Positions 50,658 to 61,417 are shown, counted from the stretch's first letter. The stretch: 64,000 bases of DNA from Bacteroidales bacterium (GCA_016707785.1 JADJGZ010000005.1:189575-253574), one strand, 5' to 3'. Notes: generated from the sequence alone by a model not told the origin. A program made the numbers and translations.

Positions 50658-53117
50658 TTAAAAGATAACTACTTTTCCGGAAAACCCTGATCCAGCAGAG
50701 AAAGCCCTTACCACGTAAACACCTGGCTGGCCTTTCAGATTAATCAGTTCAGTAAATCCTGGTTTCAGTTCAGAAGTTCTGATCACTCTCCCACTCATAT
50801 CTATGATACTTAGATTTAAGTTTTCATTTGATTCAGAAATGATTTTCAAAGTGTTTTCTGAAACAATCAGTTTCAAAAGTTCTGCGGTTATGGGTTCAGG
50901 AATTGAGATCACCCTTTTGAAGCTTAACCGGAATCTGTCTGCAGCATCAGAGGCTTCTGATGTGAAGTTGTATACTGGCTGATTCAGAAGATCGATTTCT
51001 TGATTGAGTTTCTTATCGGTTAAAAAGATTTTTAAGTCTGGTATAAGGTTCTGCAGATCAAGATGCAGACTAAACTGGGAAGCATTGTTTTTAATAAATC
51101 CAAGCTCAACAGTGCGATTGTCGCCCAGGTCAGGTAAGGTATTAGTACTCAGTACATCACTTCCCTGCATCGAATAGAACATCGGGGCATAACCTGGCAG
51201 ATAGTGTGAGTCAAAACCAAGGTCAAATCCTTCAGTTGACTGCGATTTCATTTTAACTACACATTGCTGTGCAGTATTATTTTCTTCATCTTTAGCAATG
51301 ATCAAGATTTTGCCTTCATTGGTTTTGTACCAGGGGGTGGCACTATGAATCCGTGAAGCTTCCGGAATTGTTAATGAACCTGTTGTGGCAGGATTAACCA
51401 CTTGGACCATGAAACCATTCATTGCAGGAATAATATCATTGGATGCAATATCAACATAGGCTGCAGAGGGTTCATCCCAAATTTTAGCAGTACTTGCAAC
51501 ACTGGAAGATAATGCCCAGTTTCCATCATTCCATTTCAAAGCTGAAGAGAAAGGATTCCCCAGGAGGTTCCAGCCATGATTAGCTGTACTGGTATTATTG
51601 GTAAGATTAGTGACTGAAACATCATTCACATTTAATACACCTGAAAAATTCTTGGTGACCAATGCCTGATATGCAACAACATAGCCTTTTCCTATAGTGA
51701 AATCATTCCCAAAAGACGGGTTCCAGCCAGAAGTAGTTTGTGCATTAATCCAATTATTCCCATTTTCACCCCAACTATAGAAATCAACACCTGCATCAGG
51801 AATAGTATTAGAAACAAATTCGGGTTGGATTGCCTGAGCAGCAACAGGTGACGAAAGGAAATGCCATCCATGACAACAATCAGTCCAGGGCGAATTGATA
51901 TACCTCTGAACGGTAGCATTTACAGCATCATTGGTGATTAATGATCCAGTTCCAGTTGCATCGCTTTTAACCAGGAGATTAGCAGTACCGGCATTATTAA
52001 TCAAATCCGTGGTAACTGTTAATGATCCCAATGGATTAATGGTAAGACTTGCGCCTGAATTTAGGGTTATACCATTGACAATTACTGCAGTAGAAATTGC
52101 CGGATAGTTAGGTACGCTGTTATTGATGGTGACATTTGAAGTATTTGTTGGAACAATATTACAATTCCAGTTACCAGGTGTTTCCCAGGCAGTGCTGATG
52201 GTACCCGTCCAGATAGGAGGAGTAATGCCAATGGTTCCATCAAGATAAAATGAGCTTTGAGGGGAATCCAAAAGAACCGGTGTCCCATTTGGGCCGGCAT
52301 ATTCACAAGAAGTACCGTTATCATTGAAATTCAGGGTTCCGGTTCCACCAAGGTAATCAAAACATAAAGTGACTAATGTTGAATTATCCGGCAATGTAAC
52401 ACCTGGTCCTGTTTGAAGTCCACCAATAACCAATGTCCCCGGAATACTATAATCAACTTCAAGATCAGGCCATGCAGGGTTTGGAGTTGCAGGAGCCACA
52501 TAAGTGAGTGACGAAGTGTTATAATTAATCGTGAGCGAGACTGCTCCAATGGTATTGAAGTTATCTACTTTCACTGGTATACAAACTTGATTACCAGGAC
52601 AAGCTGTTGTTGCCGGGAAGTAGGTGGTTGGAGCAAAATTCTGGAAGGTCAATGAACCATTAAGATAGAAGGTTGAAGTGGGCACATCAGTTAGTACAAG
52701 TGAATTAATATCACTGTACTTGCAGCTGTTTCCATTATCAAACCAGCTAAGAGCTGTCGTCCCCGATGTAACCTTATTAAAAGATACATTGAAGATTACA
52801 GTGTTTGATGGAAGGGTAACATTAGATGTATGATACCACCCTAAAGCAATAATCCCAGGGGTAGCAACATTGAAATTCAGGTTACCTGGCAAAGATGCTC
52901 CTTTTGTAACAGAAATGGCTGTGGCAATTGCGGGATCGTAATACAAGCGCAAATTACAGCTGGCTGCATTAATGAAATCATTTGCCGTAATCGGGACTAT
53001 TGCCGAAGTACCAGTGCTCTCAATAACTCCGGCAATGGTAACAGGAGCATTCTGGGAACTGACTCTCTGAAAAGCAAACGAGATCAGAATCAATAGTAAT
53101 AAAGTAGCTCTTTTCAC
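50658..53117 (-). CDS. Secreted protein with two cohesin-like domains and a T9SS type A domain
   Basis: 819 residues. Signal peptide about 1-21 (QRVSSQ). Cohesin-like domain 1 is ~24-155 (NAASCNLRLYYDPAIA, IIALGWYHTSNVTLP) and domain 2 ~165-300 (NTIGAVSLTINYNTSS). The first domain is very close to that of the 48716-50224 protein. After WTGTISTAWETPGNWNC comes a repetitive beta-helix/parallel-strand region (SNVTINNSVPNYPAIST, GASLTINPLGSLTVTTDLIN), then a long region with GKGYVVAY. The last ~75 residues are a T9SS type A domain (LSIIDMSGRVIRT, GVYVVRAFS). Likely a surface or released protein. Confidence 0.85.
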   Translation of the reverse strand: MKRATLLLLILISFAFQRVSSQNAPVTIAGVIESTGTSAIVPITANDFINAASCNLRLYYDPAIATAISVTKGASLPGNLNFNVATPGIIALGWYHTSNVTLPSNTVIFNVSFNKVTSGTTALSWFDNGNSCKYSDINSLVLTDVPTSTFYLNGSLTFQNFAPTTYFPATTACPGNQVCIPVKVDNFNTIGAVSLTINYNTSSLTYVAPATPNPAWPDLEVDYSIPGTLVIGGLQTGPGVTLPDNSTLVTLCFDYLGGTGTLNFNDNGTSCEYAGPNGTPVLLDSPQSSFYLDGTIGITPPIWTGTISTAWETPGNWNCNIVPTNTSNVTINNSVPNYPAISTAVIVNGITLNSGASLTINPLGSLTVTTDLINNAGTANLLVKSDATGTGSLITNDAVNATVQRYINSPWTDCCHGWHFLSSPVAAQAIQPEFVSNTIPDAGVDFYSWGENGNNWINAQTTSGWNPSFGNDFTIGKGYVVAYQALVTKNFSGVLNVNDVSVTNLTNNTSTANHGWNLLGNPFSSALKWNDGNWALSSSVASTAKIWDEPSAAYVDIASNDIIPAMNGFMVQVVNPATTGSLTIPEASRIHSATPWYKTNEGKILIIAKDEENNTAQQCVVKMKSQSTEGFDLGFDSHYLPGYAPMFYSMQGSDVLSTNTLPDLGDNRTVELGFIKNNASQFSLHLDLQNLIPDLKIFLTDKKLNQEIDLLNQPVYNFTSEASDAADRFRLSFKRVISIPEPITAELLKLIVSENTLKIISESNENLNLSIIDMSGRVIRTSELKPGFTELINLKGQPGVYVVRAFSAGSGFSGKVVIF

Positions 53118-53189
53118 GGGTTTGGGTTTTTGTATGTTAGACTTTGGTTTGTTTCAGTGAAGATTTCTATTTGAGATTGATTCACATTG

Positions 53190-54974
53190 CTATTCAATGA
53201 TCCATCTCAATGGGTTACTAATTGAAAAATTTCGTGTTGTGAATTGTAGCATTAAAATATATTGACCAGGTGAAAACAGTCTTGAATTGATTTCAAACTG
53301 AAAATTTCCCGGCTCAACGGATTCTTTTTCTTTTATCAGATAGGATTGTCCCAGTGAGTTAACCAGCAAGCATCGGATATCGCCCTTTTCAGGGATGAAC
53401 ATGCTTAACATGGATTTATATTTTGAAGGATTAGGATAAAGCATAGCTCTTAACTGACCTATTCCAATTGTATTCTGTTTTGTTTGATCAGACCATGGTG
53501 AATCAATACCCATTGGGTCAATCACCGTGAGTACTGCATTCCCGTCTGTAAACTGCTCCGGCTCACATTCTCCTTGCAGATGGCACCTGAATGTAAGGCC
53601 ATCCATTGCCGGCAGTGGATTGGTAATTACCAATTCATCTGAATTTACCCCTGAATAGAATTCGTCAGTTAAAATATTCACCCATTCAGAATTATAAACC
53701 TGCCATTGATAGCTCAGACCCAATCCGGATGCAACTACCTGAATATGAGCTAATCCTGCTCCTGCCATAACTGGCAAAGGAGACAAAGGTTGCTCAATAA
53801 TAAAAGGTCCTGATCCTATGGTTATTGGGAAAGGAAGTGAGGATGGCCCATTAAAACAAGCATTTATTCCTGTTACACTAAGAAAACCGCTTTCAGCAGA
53901 TTCATCAAAACTCAAAAAAATTGTGTTGGTATACTGTCCGGAGGTAATAACCGCACCTTCAGGCAGTACCCAGTTATACGACGCAGCATTTGGCACAGGC
54001 GCGACAGTATACATTACTTCATTCTCTCCGGTGCATACTGAATCAGAACCAGAGATGAGTCCCGGAGATGCAGGTGCAAATAGAATATTAATAAAAACTG
54101 ATGAAGCTGAACCAGTCCCGCATATATTGTCACCATAAACAGCAACATTCCCGGCAATTGAAGTTGTAGAAAAATCGACTGTTATTGAATTTGTATTATT
54201 ACCGGAAACAATGGTGGCACCGTCAGGAACCGTCCAGATGTAATTCTGTGCATTAATGATTGGCTGCACTGAGAAAGGAACATTCATTTGTCCCGCACAG
54301 ACATAGTCCCCAGGTGGGCCGGATATTAATCCTGCATTAGCAGGGACAGTCAATCCTGTGATTTCACCATCCACATAGAAATCCTGCTGCGGACTGTCGG
54401 GCAGGGGTTGCCAGGTGGGCGGAGGACCTGCAAATTCGCAGGATGTACCATTGTCAACGAAAGAAAGCGTTGTACTTCCTCCGAGGTACATAAAACTTAG
54501 AGTTAAAAGTACTGTACTATCATCCAAACTTATCCCTTCGGAAGCAAATCCTCCAGCTACCAGGGTTCCCGGCACTGAACAATCCACATCAAGACCGGGA
54601 TAACCGGAACTGTTGATAAATGATTGGTATACTAAAATATTGGAATCGTATTGTATAGTAAGAGATATTGCTCCGATGTCTGAAAACGAATTCACTTTCA
54701 CCGGAATTTCAACTGTGCCATTAGAACTACATATTGTAATCGCCGGCAAATAGGTAACAGGTGCAAATCCAGTGCTATAAGATATTGAATTTAAATCACT
54801 TATCTGCTCTTTTGAGCCCTGGCATACACCTGACAATACACCCGATGCCTTACAGCAGGAAACTCCGGCCTGACTGACCGGAGGATCCCCTGCAAGACAT
54901 TTTACTGTAGTCGTCAGGAATACTAACCAAAAACAAAAGAGGTACTTGTGCATGTGGTTTATTGAATTAATCAA
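53190..54974 (-). CDS. Secreted cohesin and PKD/Ig-like protein with T9SS type A domain
   Basis: 594 residues. Signal peptide about 1-28 (VKCLAG). One cohesin-like domain is at ~70-205 (SDIGAISLTIQYDSNIL, SLDDSTVLLTLSFMYLGGSTTL). Two PKD-like modules follow with NYIWTVPDGATIVSG and SYNWVLPEGAVITSG. An Ig-like segment (LSYQWQVYNSEW) precedes the T9SS type A domain (~515-594; LYPNPSKYKS, GQYILMLQF). The surface location is inferred from the sorting domain. It lies between the 819-residue cohesin protein and the giant adhesin, all on the same strand. Confidence 0.85.
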   Translation of the reverse strand: MINSINHMHKYLFCFWLVFLTTTVKCLAGDPPVSQAGVSCCKASGVLSGVCQGSKEQISDLNSISYSTGFAPVTYLPAITICSSNGTVEIPVKVNSFSDIGAISLTIQYDSNILVYQSFINSSGYPGLDVDCSVPGTLVAGGFASEGISLDDSTVLLTLSFMYLGGSTTLSFVDNGTSCEFAGPPPTWQPLPDSPQQDFYVDGEITGLTVPANAGLISGPPGDYVCAGQMNVPFSVQPIINAQNYIWTVPDGATIVSGNNTNSITVDFSTTSIAGNVAVYGDNICGTGSASSVFINILFAPASPGLISGSDSVCTGENEVMYTVAPVPNAASYNWVLPEGAVITSGQYTNTIFLSFDESAESGFLSVTGINACFNGPSSLPFPITIGSGPFIIEQPLSPLPVMAGAGLAHIQVVASGLGLSYQWQVYNSEWVNILTDEFYSGVNSDELVITNPLPAMDGLTFRCHLQGECEPEQFTDGNAVLTVIDPMGIDSPWSDQTKQNTIGIGQLRAMLYPNPSKYKSMLSMFIPEKGDIRCLLVNSLGQSYLIKEKESVEPGNFQFEINSRLFSPGQYILMLQFTTRNFSISNPLRWIIE

Positions 54975-55014
54975 TGAGAACGGGAGGAATTTCTCCCGTT
55001 CTCATATCCTTGGC

Positions 55015-55941
55015 TTAATGGCTCCGAACTATTTTAATTGTACGGGTCATTGTAGCACCGGTGTTCGTAATCAATCTTAAAGTGGCTGTATAAACTCCCG
55101 GTACAATGGCATCTGTATCTAATTCATAGGTATGATTACCTTTCAATTTGGATTCATTCACCAAAGTTGTAATATGACTTCCCAGGAGGTTATTGATTTC
55201 AAGGATTACCTTACCATCAGAAGGAATGGTATAGGTGAAAGTGGTTAACTTCTTGAATGGGTTAGGATTGTTGACCAAAGTGAGATCCAGATTTTCATGA
55301 ATTCCACCTGTACCTAAAGCTGATCCGCCAATTTCAGCCATTTTCAGAATGGCTCCATTGATGGTCTTATAGTCGTAATCTGCCAACTCATTCAGTGGAT
55401 CTCCACTGAGTTCGAAACGGAAGGATTCGTCCTTACTGATGGAACCAATTGCTTTGACTGTCAAGGTCAGAAGGGTCTGATCCATACCAAGGTCGACAGC
55501 ATTCATGGAGTACCAGCCGATTCTCACTTCATCGCCATCCACATTGTATTCAACCGCATCATTCGGGTTATTACCGAAATGAACACCGGTGATTTCCAAT
55601 TTATCAGACGGGAAGTTCATGATCAGGGAAACTGCACCTACTTCCATATCTATTCCTGCATTTATCGGAAGTTCGAAGGTCTCACCTGTTTCTACTACCT
55701 TCTTCTGATCGTAGGTAAGAGTGAGCGACTGACTGCTTGATTTTGCGGAAGGAGTGAAACTGTAGTTGAAGTCGCCGGTAACCATACCGTAGAAATTCTT
55801 ACTTAAGTTAGAATTTCCCACCGTAATCGCCGGTAAATCAATCTGGGTCAATGGAGAAGGTAGAGGTAAAATATTATCATTGATTGTTTCTCCAACATGC
55901 CAGAAAGTCCATTTACCACGGTTAGACCAACCCCGATGCAC
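55015..55941 (-). CDS. Giant adhesin, C-terminal fragment (cohesin-like and T9SS type A)
   Basis: 308 codons. After a frame-shifted start (in-frame coding from about WSNRGKWTFWH) it holds a cohesin-like domain (~85-205: MEVGAVSLIMNFPSDKLEI, VRIGWYSMNAVDLGMDQT) and a T9SS type A domain (NPNPFKKLTTFTYTIPSDG, LEINNLLGSHI, PGVYTATLRL). This is the true C-terminus of the giant protein and marks it for T9SS export. Confidence 0.8.
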   Translation of the reverse strand: MHRGWSNRGKWTFWHVGETINDNILPLPSPLTQIDLPAITVGNSNLSKNFYGMVTGDFNYSFTPSAKSSSQSLTLTYDQKKVVETGETFELPINAGIDMEVGAVSLIMNFPSDKLEITGVHFGNNPNDAVEYNVDGDEVRIGWYSMNAVDLGMDQTLLTLTVKAIGSISKDESFRFELSGDPLNELADYDYKTINGAILKMAEIGGSALGTGGIHENLDLTLVNNPNPFKKLTTFTYTIPSDGKVILEINNLLGSHITTLVNESKLKGNHTYELDTDAIVPGVYTATLRLITNTGATMTRTIKIVRSH

Positions 55942-57433
55942 CTGAAGTGGTGAAATACTTCAGAATACGTGAGGCATCAGCAGCATCCAGCGAGTTATCC
56001 ATTGCACCATCACCAGTATAGAAACGAACTTTTTCAATCGAATAAGCATTTCCAAATACTCCCCAATAATTTACCTGGGCAGCATCTGTTGAATTGAGAG
56101 CCCCAGCTGTTGGTTTTGTTGTAGTGGCAACAACATCATAGGTACCACTGCAAACATTACTGAAGCTGTATTGGCCAGAAGCATTTGTAGTTACTGGTCC
56201 ATAAACCGGTACACCACCCTGCCAAAGTTCAACATTGATATTTGAGAGTACAGGATATGATGCGTCCGGATTATAGTAAGTGAAGTTCCCGCTAACAGTG
56301 AGGCCATTTACTGTAACTGTCTGAAGACAAGTAGCAGTATTACCGCTACCATCTGTAACTGTCCAGGTAACTGTTGTGGTACCTAACGGATAAGTTGTTG
56401 ATGGGTGGTCATTTGTTACACTGAAAATGCTGCAGTTGTCTCCTACGGTTGGGGTACCAATATCAATGCTGGAAGCGCTACAACCGGAGTTAGTGTTAAC
56501 GACAATACTTGCCGGGCAAGTGATCGTCGGATTTTGTGAATCAATAACAACTACATCATAACTGCAGGTTGCTGTATTACCACTTCCATCGGTGATAGTC
56601 CAAACCACATTGGTTGTACCCAAGGCAAACACTGCGTTCTGTAATGTCGAAGTGCCTGTTTTAGTGTTCACAACTGATGCAATGGAACAATTGTCTCCTG
56701 TTGATATTGGATCAAGTATTGTTCCCAGTACTGTGTAGGTGCATACTCCTGCATCTGCTGCGTAATTCGCAGCTGGTGTGGCACAACTGATGGTAGGATT
56801 CTGTGAATCCACAACTACCACATTATAATTGCAGGTTGCAGTATTACCACTTCCATCAGTAATGGTCCATACCACATTGGTTGTACCCAGGGCAAACTCT
56901 GCGCCTTGTAGGGTCGAGGTGCCTGTCTTATTATTCACAACTGAAGCAATTGAACAATTGTCATTTACTAGTTGTGGATCAAGCGCAGTTCCTGGCACTG
57001 AGTAAGTGCACACACCTGCGTCAGCTGCATAATTCGTTGCTGGTGTAGCACAGGTGATCGTCGGATTTTGTGTATCTACCACAACTACATTGTAACTGCA
57101 TGTTGCTGTATTGCCACTTCCATCGGTAATGGTCCAAACCACATTCGTTGTACCTAAGCTAAACACTGCTCCCTGTAAGGTAGAGGTGCCTGTCTTGTCA
57201 TTCACAACCGAAAGTATCGAACAATTATCACCAGTTGACAGTGGATCAAGAGCTGTTCCAGTTACTAAGTAAGTGCATATGCCTGCATCAGCTGCATAAT
57301 TAGTAGCTGGTGTGGCACAGGTGATCGTCGGATTTTGTGTATCTACCACAACAACATTGTAACTGCATGTTGCTGTATTGCCACTTCCATCGGTAATGGT
57401 CCAAACCACATTCGTTGTACCTAAGTTAAACAC
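55922..57433 (-). CDS. Giant adhesin fragment (HYR modules, SdrD-like and dockerin-like)
   Basis: 503 codons. Four HYR modules of 89 residues with the recurring blocks NVVWTITDGSGNTATCSYNV and NPTITCATPATNYAADAG, each with paired cysteines, are followed by a last HYR module and an SdrD-like beta-sandwich (NVELWQGGVPVYGP, GQYSFSNVCSGTYDV). Dockerin-like calcium motifs follow: GALNSTDAAQVNYW and GAMDNSLDAADASRILKYF. It ends out of frame after TSGASG because of an extra G at about 55933. Confidence 0.8.
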   Translation of the reverse strand: MFNLGTTNVVWTITDGSGNTATCSYNVVVVDTQNPTITCATPATNYAADAGICTYLVTGTALDPLSTGDNCSILSVVNDKTGTSTLQGAVFSLGTTNVVWTITDGSGNTATCSYNVVVVDTQNPTITCATPATNYAADAGVCTYSVPGTALDPQLVNDNCSIASVVNNKTGTSTLQGAEFALGTTNVVWTITDGSGNTATCNYNVVVVDSQNPTISCATPAANYAADAGVCTYTVLGTILDPISTGDNCSIASVVNTKTGTSTLQNAVFALGTTNVVWTITDGSGNTATCSYDVVVIDSQNPTITCPASIVVNTNSGCSASSIDIGTPTVGDNCSIFSVTNDHPSTTYPLGTTTVTWTVTDGSGNTATCLQTVTVNGLTVSGNFTYYNPDASYPVLSNINVELWQGGVPVYGPVTTNASGQYSFSNVCSGTYDVVATTTKPTAGALNSTDAAQVNYWGVFGNAYSIEKVRFYTGDGAMDNSLDAADASRILKYFTTSGASGLV

Positions 57434-57699
57434 TGCTCCTGTAAGGTAGAGGTGCCTGTCTTGTCATTCACAACCGATAGTATCGAACAATTATCACCAG
57501 TTGACAGTGGATCAAGAGCTGTTCCTGGTACTGTGTAAGTGCATGCACCTGCATCAGCTGCATAATTCGTTGCAGGTGTGGCACAGGTGATCGTCGGATT
57601 TTGTGTATCTACCACAACTACATTATAACTGCATGTTGCTGTATTGCCACTTCCATCGGTAATGGTCCAAACCACATTCGTTGTACCTAAGCTAAACAT
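57421..57699 (-). CDS. Giant adhesin fragment (one HYR module)
   Basis: 92 codons covering about one HYR module with the same blocks as its neighbours. Both ends are single-base deletions in GGG tracts relative to sister repeats: the upstream and downstream units measure 266 bp instead of 267. Confidence 0.75.
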   Translation of the reverse strand: MFSLGTTNVVWTITDGSGNTATCSYNVVVVDTQNPTITCATPATNYAADAGACTYTVPGTALDPLSTGDNCSILSVVNDKTGTSTLQEQCLT

Positions 57700-60515
57700 T
57701 GCTCCTGTAAGGTAGAGGTGCCTGTCTTGTCATTCACAACCGAAAGTATCGAACAATTATCACCAGTTGACAGTGGATCAAGAGCTGTGCCAGTTACTAA
57801 GTAAGTGCAGATGCCGGCATCAGCTGAATAATTAGTAGCTGGTGTGGTACAGGTGATCGTCGGATTTTGTGTAGCTACCACAACTACATTGTAACTGCAT
57901 GTTGCTGTATTGCCACTTCCATCGGTAATGGTCCAAACCACATTCGTTGTACCTAAGCTAAACACTGCTCCCTGTAAAGTAGAGGTGCCTGTCTTGTCAT
58001 TCACAACCGAAAGTATCGAACAATTATCACCAGTTGACAGTGGATCAAGAGCTGTTCCAGTTACTAAGTAAGTGCATATGCCTGCATCAGCTGCATAATT
58101 AGTAGCTGGTGTGGCACAAGTGATCGTCGGATTCTGTGAATCCACAACAACTACATCATAACTGCAGGTTGCAGTATTGCCACTTCCATCCGTGTTAGTC
58201 CAAATCACATTCGTTGTACCTAAGCTAAACACTGCTCCCTGTAAGGTAGAGGTGCCTGTCTTGTCATTCACAACCGAAAGTATCGAACAATTATCACCTG
58301 TTGAGGTCGGATCAAGGGCAGTTCCAGGTACTGTGTAAGTGCATACACCTGCATCAGCTGCATAATTCGTTGCTGGTGTGGCACATGCAATGGTCGGATT
58401 CTGTGTGTCATTAACTGTCACATTAAACCCGCAACTTCCTGTATGTCCACAGGCATCTATAGCTGTGATAGTAACTGCGGTTGTACCCACTGCAAATGCT
58501 GCCCCACTCGGTGGCACTGTAGTGTACAAAGGCTTACGCGTCAAACTGGTATTGTCGATCGCCAGCTTATCTGCAGCTACAAAAGTGAACCACATATAGC
58601 GGTTGCCACCTACAACTGATGCAATCAGATCAGTTGGAGCTGAGCGGGTTTCAGTAAACAGCAAGGAACCGCCGTTATCGTAGAGTTTACAGTCTACTGC
58701 CAGCACACCGCCATTGTTCCTGAAATTCCATTCGAGGGTATACCAACCTGAAGTGGTCACATCAAAATGATTTGCCAGGGATGATAAATCGCCTCTGCGA
58801 GCATAATTAGTGTTGTTGTCTGCTGCTATCACAATCTTACCTGGTTCACCTGCTGCATGGAAGATGAAATCACGCAGATGGCCACCTGACTGATTGCTTA
58901 CCGCTGTAGATACATCCCAGCCATACGTACTGGCTGAAACTGCAGGATCAGAAAGATCAAAGTAAACATCTACTGAACTTACAAATCCGTTCCCGAATGC
59001 TGTTGAAGGAATATCATATCCTCCTAACCTGCTGAATACTCCTGTGTAATCGTCTGGTGCCGGAGGAAGAGTTGTTGAATTAATAACAGCATGTGCACAC
59101 TCCAGTTTTGATGTTATGCCATCAGTACCGCTGTTTACTCGCGTTATCTCACTACTGTAGCGGTTCCAGTCTACTGATGGAGTAATACCATAGATTCCGC
59201 TAATCCATAAAGGATTTTCAAATCCCTGGTAAAAACCAAAATCAGTTGCATTGGTTGCAAAATTAACGACTGCTGAACAGTTGCCTGGATCATTACTGGT
59301 AGTTATGTCTGAAGGGCAAATTGCCAATGGATCATCAATATCCTGTACAGTTATGGTTTGAACACAGGTGGCAATATTCCCGGCTGCATCTGTTGCTTTC
59401 CAGGTACGCGATATTACACCTGTTGCATTACATAGATTAAGTGCATCGCGATTATCTGTATAGGTTATCGTTACACTTCCAGCACAATTGTCAGTGGCTG
59501 TGGCATATCCTGTTGCAAACGGATCCTTCTCATCATGTTGAGTGACTACTGCATTTGCAGGACAGGTGATGGCGGGTATTTCAGAATCTACAACAACTAC
59601 AGTATAACTGCAGCTTGCAGTATTGCCACTTCCATCTTCAATAGTCCATGTTACTATAGTGCTGCCAAGTGGGAAGTTTGCTCCCTGCAAGGTATTACTG
59701 GAATTGAAATCATTGACTACTGAAGCAATTGTGCAATTGTCGCCTGTTGAGATAGGATCAAGGGCTGTTGCTGGCACTGTGTAATTACAGGCGCCTGCAT
59801 CAGCTGCATAACTGAGTGCTGGTGCAGCACATACAATGGTTGGATTCTGCGTATCATTAACTGTAACATCAAACCCGCAACTTCCTGTATGTCCGCATGC
59901 ATCTGTAACTGCAAAAGCAACTGCTGTAGTTCCTACATTAAATGCTGTTCCACTTGGTGGCACAGTAGTATACAAAGGCTTACGTGTCAAACTGGTATTA
60001 TCGATTGCCAGTTTATCTGCTGCTACAAAGGTGAACCACATATAGCGATTGCCGCCAACAACTGAAGCAATCAGATCTGTAGGACCTGAGCGGGTTTCAG
60101 TAAACAGTAAAGTGCCGCCGTTATCGTAGAGTTTACAGTCTACAGCCAGAACACCGCCATTGTTCCTGAAATTCCATTCGAGGGTATACCAACCTGAAAT
60201 GGTTACATCAAAATGATTTGCCAGGGATGATAAATCGCCTCTGCGAGCAAATGAAGTACCATTATCCGCGGCTATCACAATCTTACCTGGTTCGCCTGCT
60301 GCGTGGAAGATGAAATCACGCAAATGGCCACCTGACTGATTGTTTACCGCTGTGGATACATCCCAGCCATAAGTGCTGGCTGCTACAGCAGGATCAGAAA
60401 GATCAAAGTAAACATCTACTGAACTTACAAATCCGTTCCCGAATGCTGTTGAAGGCATGTCATATCCTCCCAACCTGCTGAATACTCCTGTGTAATCGTC
60501 TGGTGCCGGAGGCAC
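57687..60515 (-). CDS. Giant adhesin fragment (two LamG-like modules and HYR modules)
   Basis: 942 codons. It starts inside a LamG-like module (VDVYFDLSDPAVAASTYGWD, YTLEWNFRNNGGVLAVDCKL, NRYMWFTFVAADKLAIDNTS), followed by three HYR modules, a second nearly identical LamG-like module and further HYR modules. The paired modules match at over 90 percent of residues, which shows recent duplication. It ends (LQEQCLA) at a deletion. Confidence 0.82.
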   Translation of the reverse strand: MPPAPDDYTGVFSRLGGYDMPSTAFGNGFVSSVDVYFDLSDPAVAASTYGWDVSTAVNNQSGGHLRDFIFHAAGEPGKIVIAADNGTSFARRGDLSSLANHFDVTISGWYTLEWNFRNNGGVLAVDCKLYDNGGTLLFTETRSGPTDLIASVVGGNRYMWFTFVAADKLAIDNTSLTRKPLYTTVPPSGTAFNVGTTAVAFAVTDACGHTGSCGFDVTVNDTQNPTIVCAAPALSYAADAGACNYTVPATALDPISTGDNCTIASVVNDFNSSNTLQGANFPLGSTIVTWTIEDGSGNTASCSYTVVVVDSEIPAITCPANAVVTQHDEKDPFATGYATATDNCAGSVTITYTDNRDALNLCNATGVISRTWKATDAAGNIATCVQTITVQDIDDPLAICPSDITTSNDPGNCSAVVNFATNATDFGFYQGFENPLWISGIYGITPSVDWNRYSSEITRVNSGTDGITSKLECAHAVINSTTLPPAPDDYTGVFSRLGGYDIPSTAFGNGFVSSVDVYFDLSDPAVSASTYGWDVSTAVSNQSGGHLRDFIFHAAGEPGKIVIAADNNTNYARRGDLSSLANHFDVTTSGWYTLEWNFRNNGGVLAVDCKLYDNGGSLLFTETRSAPTDLIASVVGGNRYMWFTFVAADKLAIDNTSLTRKPLYTTVPPSGAAFAVGTTAVTITAIDACGHTGSCGFNVTVNDTQNPTIACATPATNYAADAGVCTYTVPGTALDPTSTGDNCSILSVVNDKTGTSTLQGAVFSLGTTNVIWTNTDGSGNTATCSYDVVVVDSQNPTITCATPATNYAADAGICTYLVTGTALDPLSTGDNCSILSVVNDKTGTSTLQGAVFSLGTTNVVWTITDGSGNTATCSYNVVVVATQNPTITCTTPATNYSADAGICTYLVTGTALDPLSTGDNCSILSVVNDKTGTSTLQEQCLA

Positions 60516-60616
60516 AGTTGTTGAATTAATAACAGCATGTGCAACACCTGATTTTGATGCTATTCCATCAGTACCGCTGTTTACTCGCGCTATCTCACTA
60601 CTGTAGCGGTTCCAGT

Positions 60617-61417
60617 CTACTGATGGAGTAATACCATAGATTCCGCTAATCCATAAGGGATTTTCAAATCCCTGGTAAAACCAAAATCAGTTGCATTGGT
60701 TGCAAAATTAACGACTGCTGAACAGTTGCCTGGATCATTACTGGTAGTTATGTCTGAAGGGCAAATTGCCAATGGATCATCAATATCCTGTACAGTTATG
60801 GTTTGAACACAGGTGGCAATATTCCCGGCTGCATCTGTTGCTTTCCAGGTACGCGATATTACACCTGTTGCATTGCATAGATTAAGTGCATCACGATTAT
60901 CTGTATAGGTTATCGTTACACTTCCAGCACAATTATCAGTGGCTGTGGCATATCCTGTTGCAAACGGATCCTTCTCATCATGTTGAGTGACTACTGCATT
61001 TGCAGGACAGGTGATGGCGGGTATTTCAGAATCTACAACAACTACATTATAACTGCAGCTTGCAGTATTGCCACTTCCATCTTCAATAGTCCAAGTTACC
61101 ATAGTGATGCCCAGTGGGAAGTTTGCTCCCTGCAAGGAATAACTGGAATTATAATCATTGATTACTGAAGCTATTGTGCAATTGTCACCTGTTGAAGTAG
61201 GATCAAGCGCTGTTCCTGGCACTGTGTAGGTGCAAACACCTGTATTAGCTGCATAATTCGCTGCTGGTGTGGCACAAATGATCGTCGGATTCTGTGAATC
61301 TACTACTACTACATTATAACTGCAGGTTGCAGTATTACCACTTCCATCAGTTATAGTCCAAACAACATTCGTTGTACCCAAGGGCAAACACTGCGTTCTG
61401 TAAGGACGATGTGCCAT
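60617..61417 (-). CDS. Giant adhesin fragment (HYR modules)
   Basis: 266 codons. Three HYR modules, the later ones closely matching those in the 57687-60515 fragment (PAITCPANAVVTQHDEKDP, CAGSVTITYTDNRDALNLC). A missing T in the T-run near 60680 diverts the frame after ATDFGF, where the sister copy reads YQGFENPLW. Confidence 0.78.
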   Translation of the reverse strand: MAHRPYRTQCLPLGTTNVVWTITDGSGNTATCSYNVVVVDSQNPTIICATPAANYAANTGVCTYTVPGTALDPTSTGDNCTIASVINDYNSSYSLQGANFPLGITMVTWTIEDGSGNTASCSYNVVVVDSEIPAITCPANAVVTQHDEKDPFATGYATATDNCAGSVTITYTDNRDALNLCNATGVISRTWKATDAAGNIATCVQTITVQDIDDPLAICPSDITTSNDPGNCSAVVNFATNATDFGFTRDLKIPYGLAESMVLLHQ

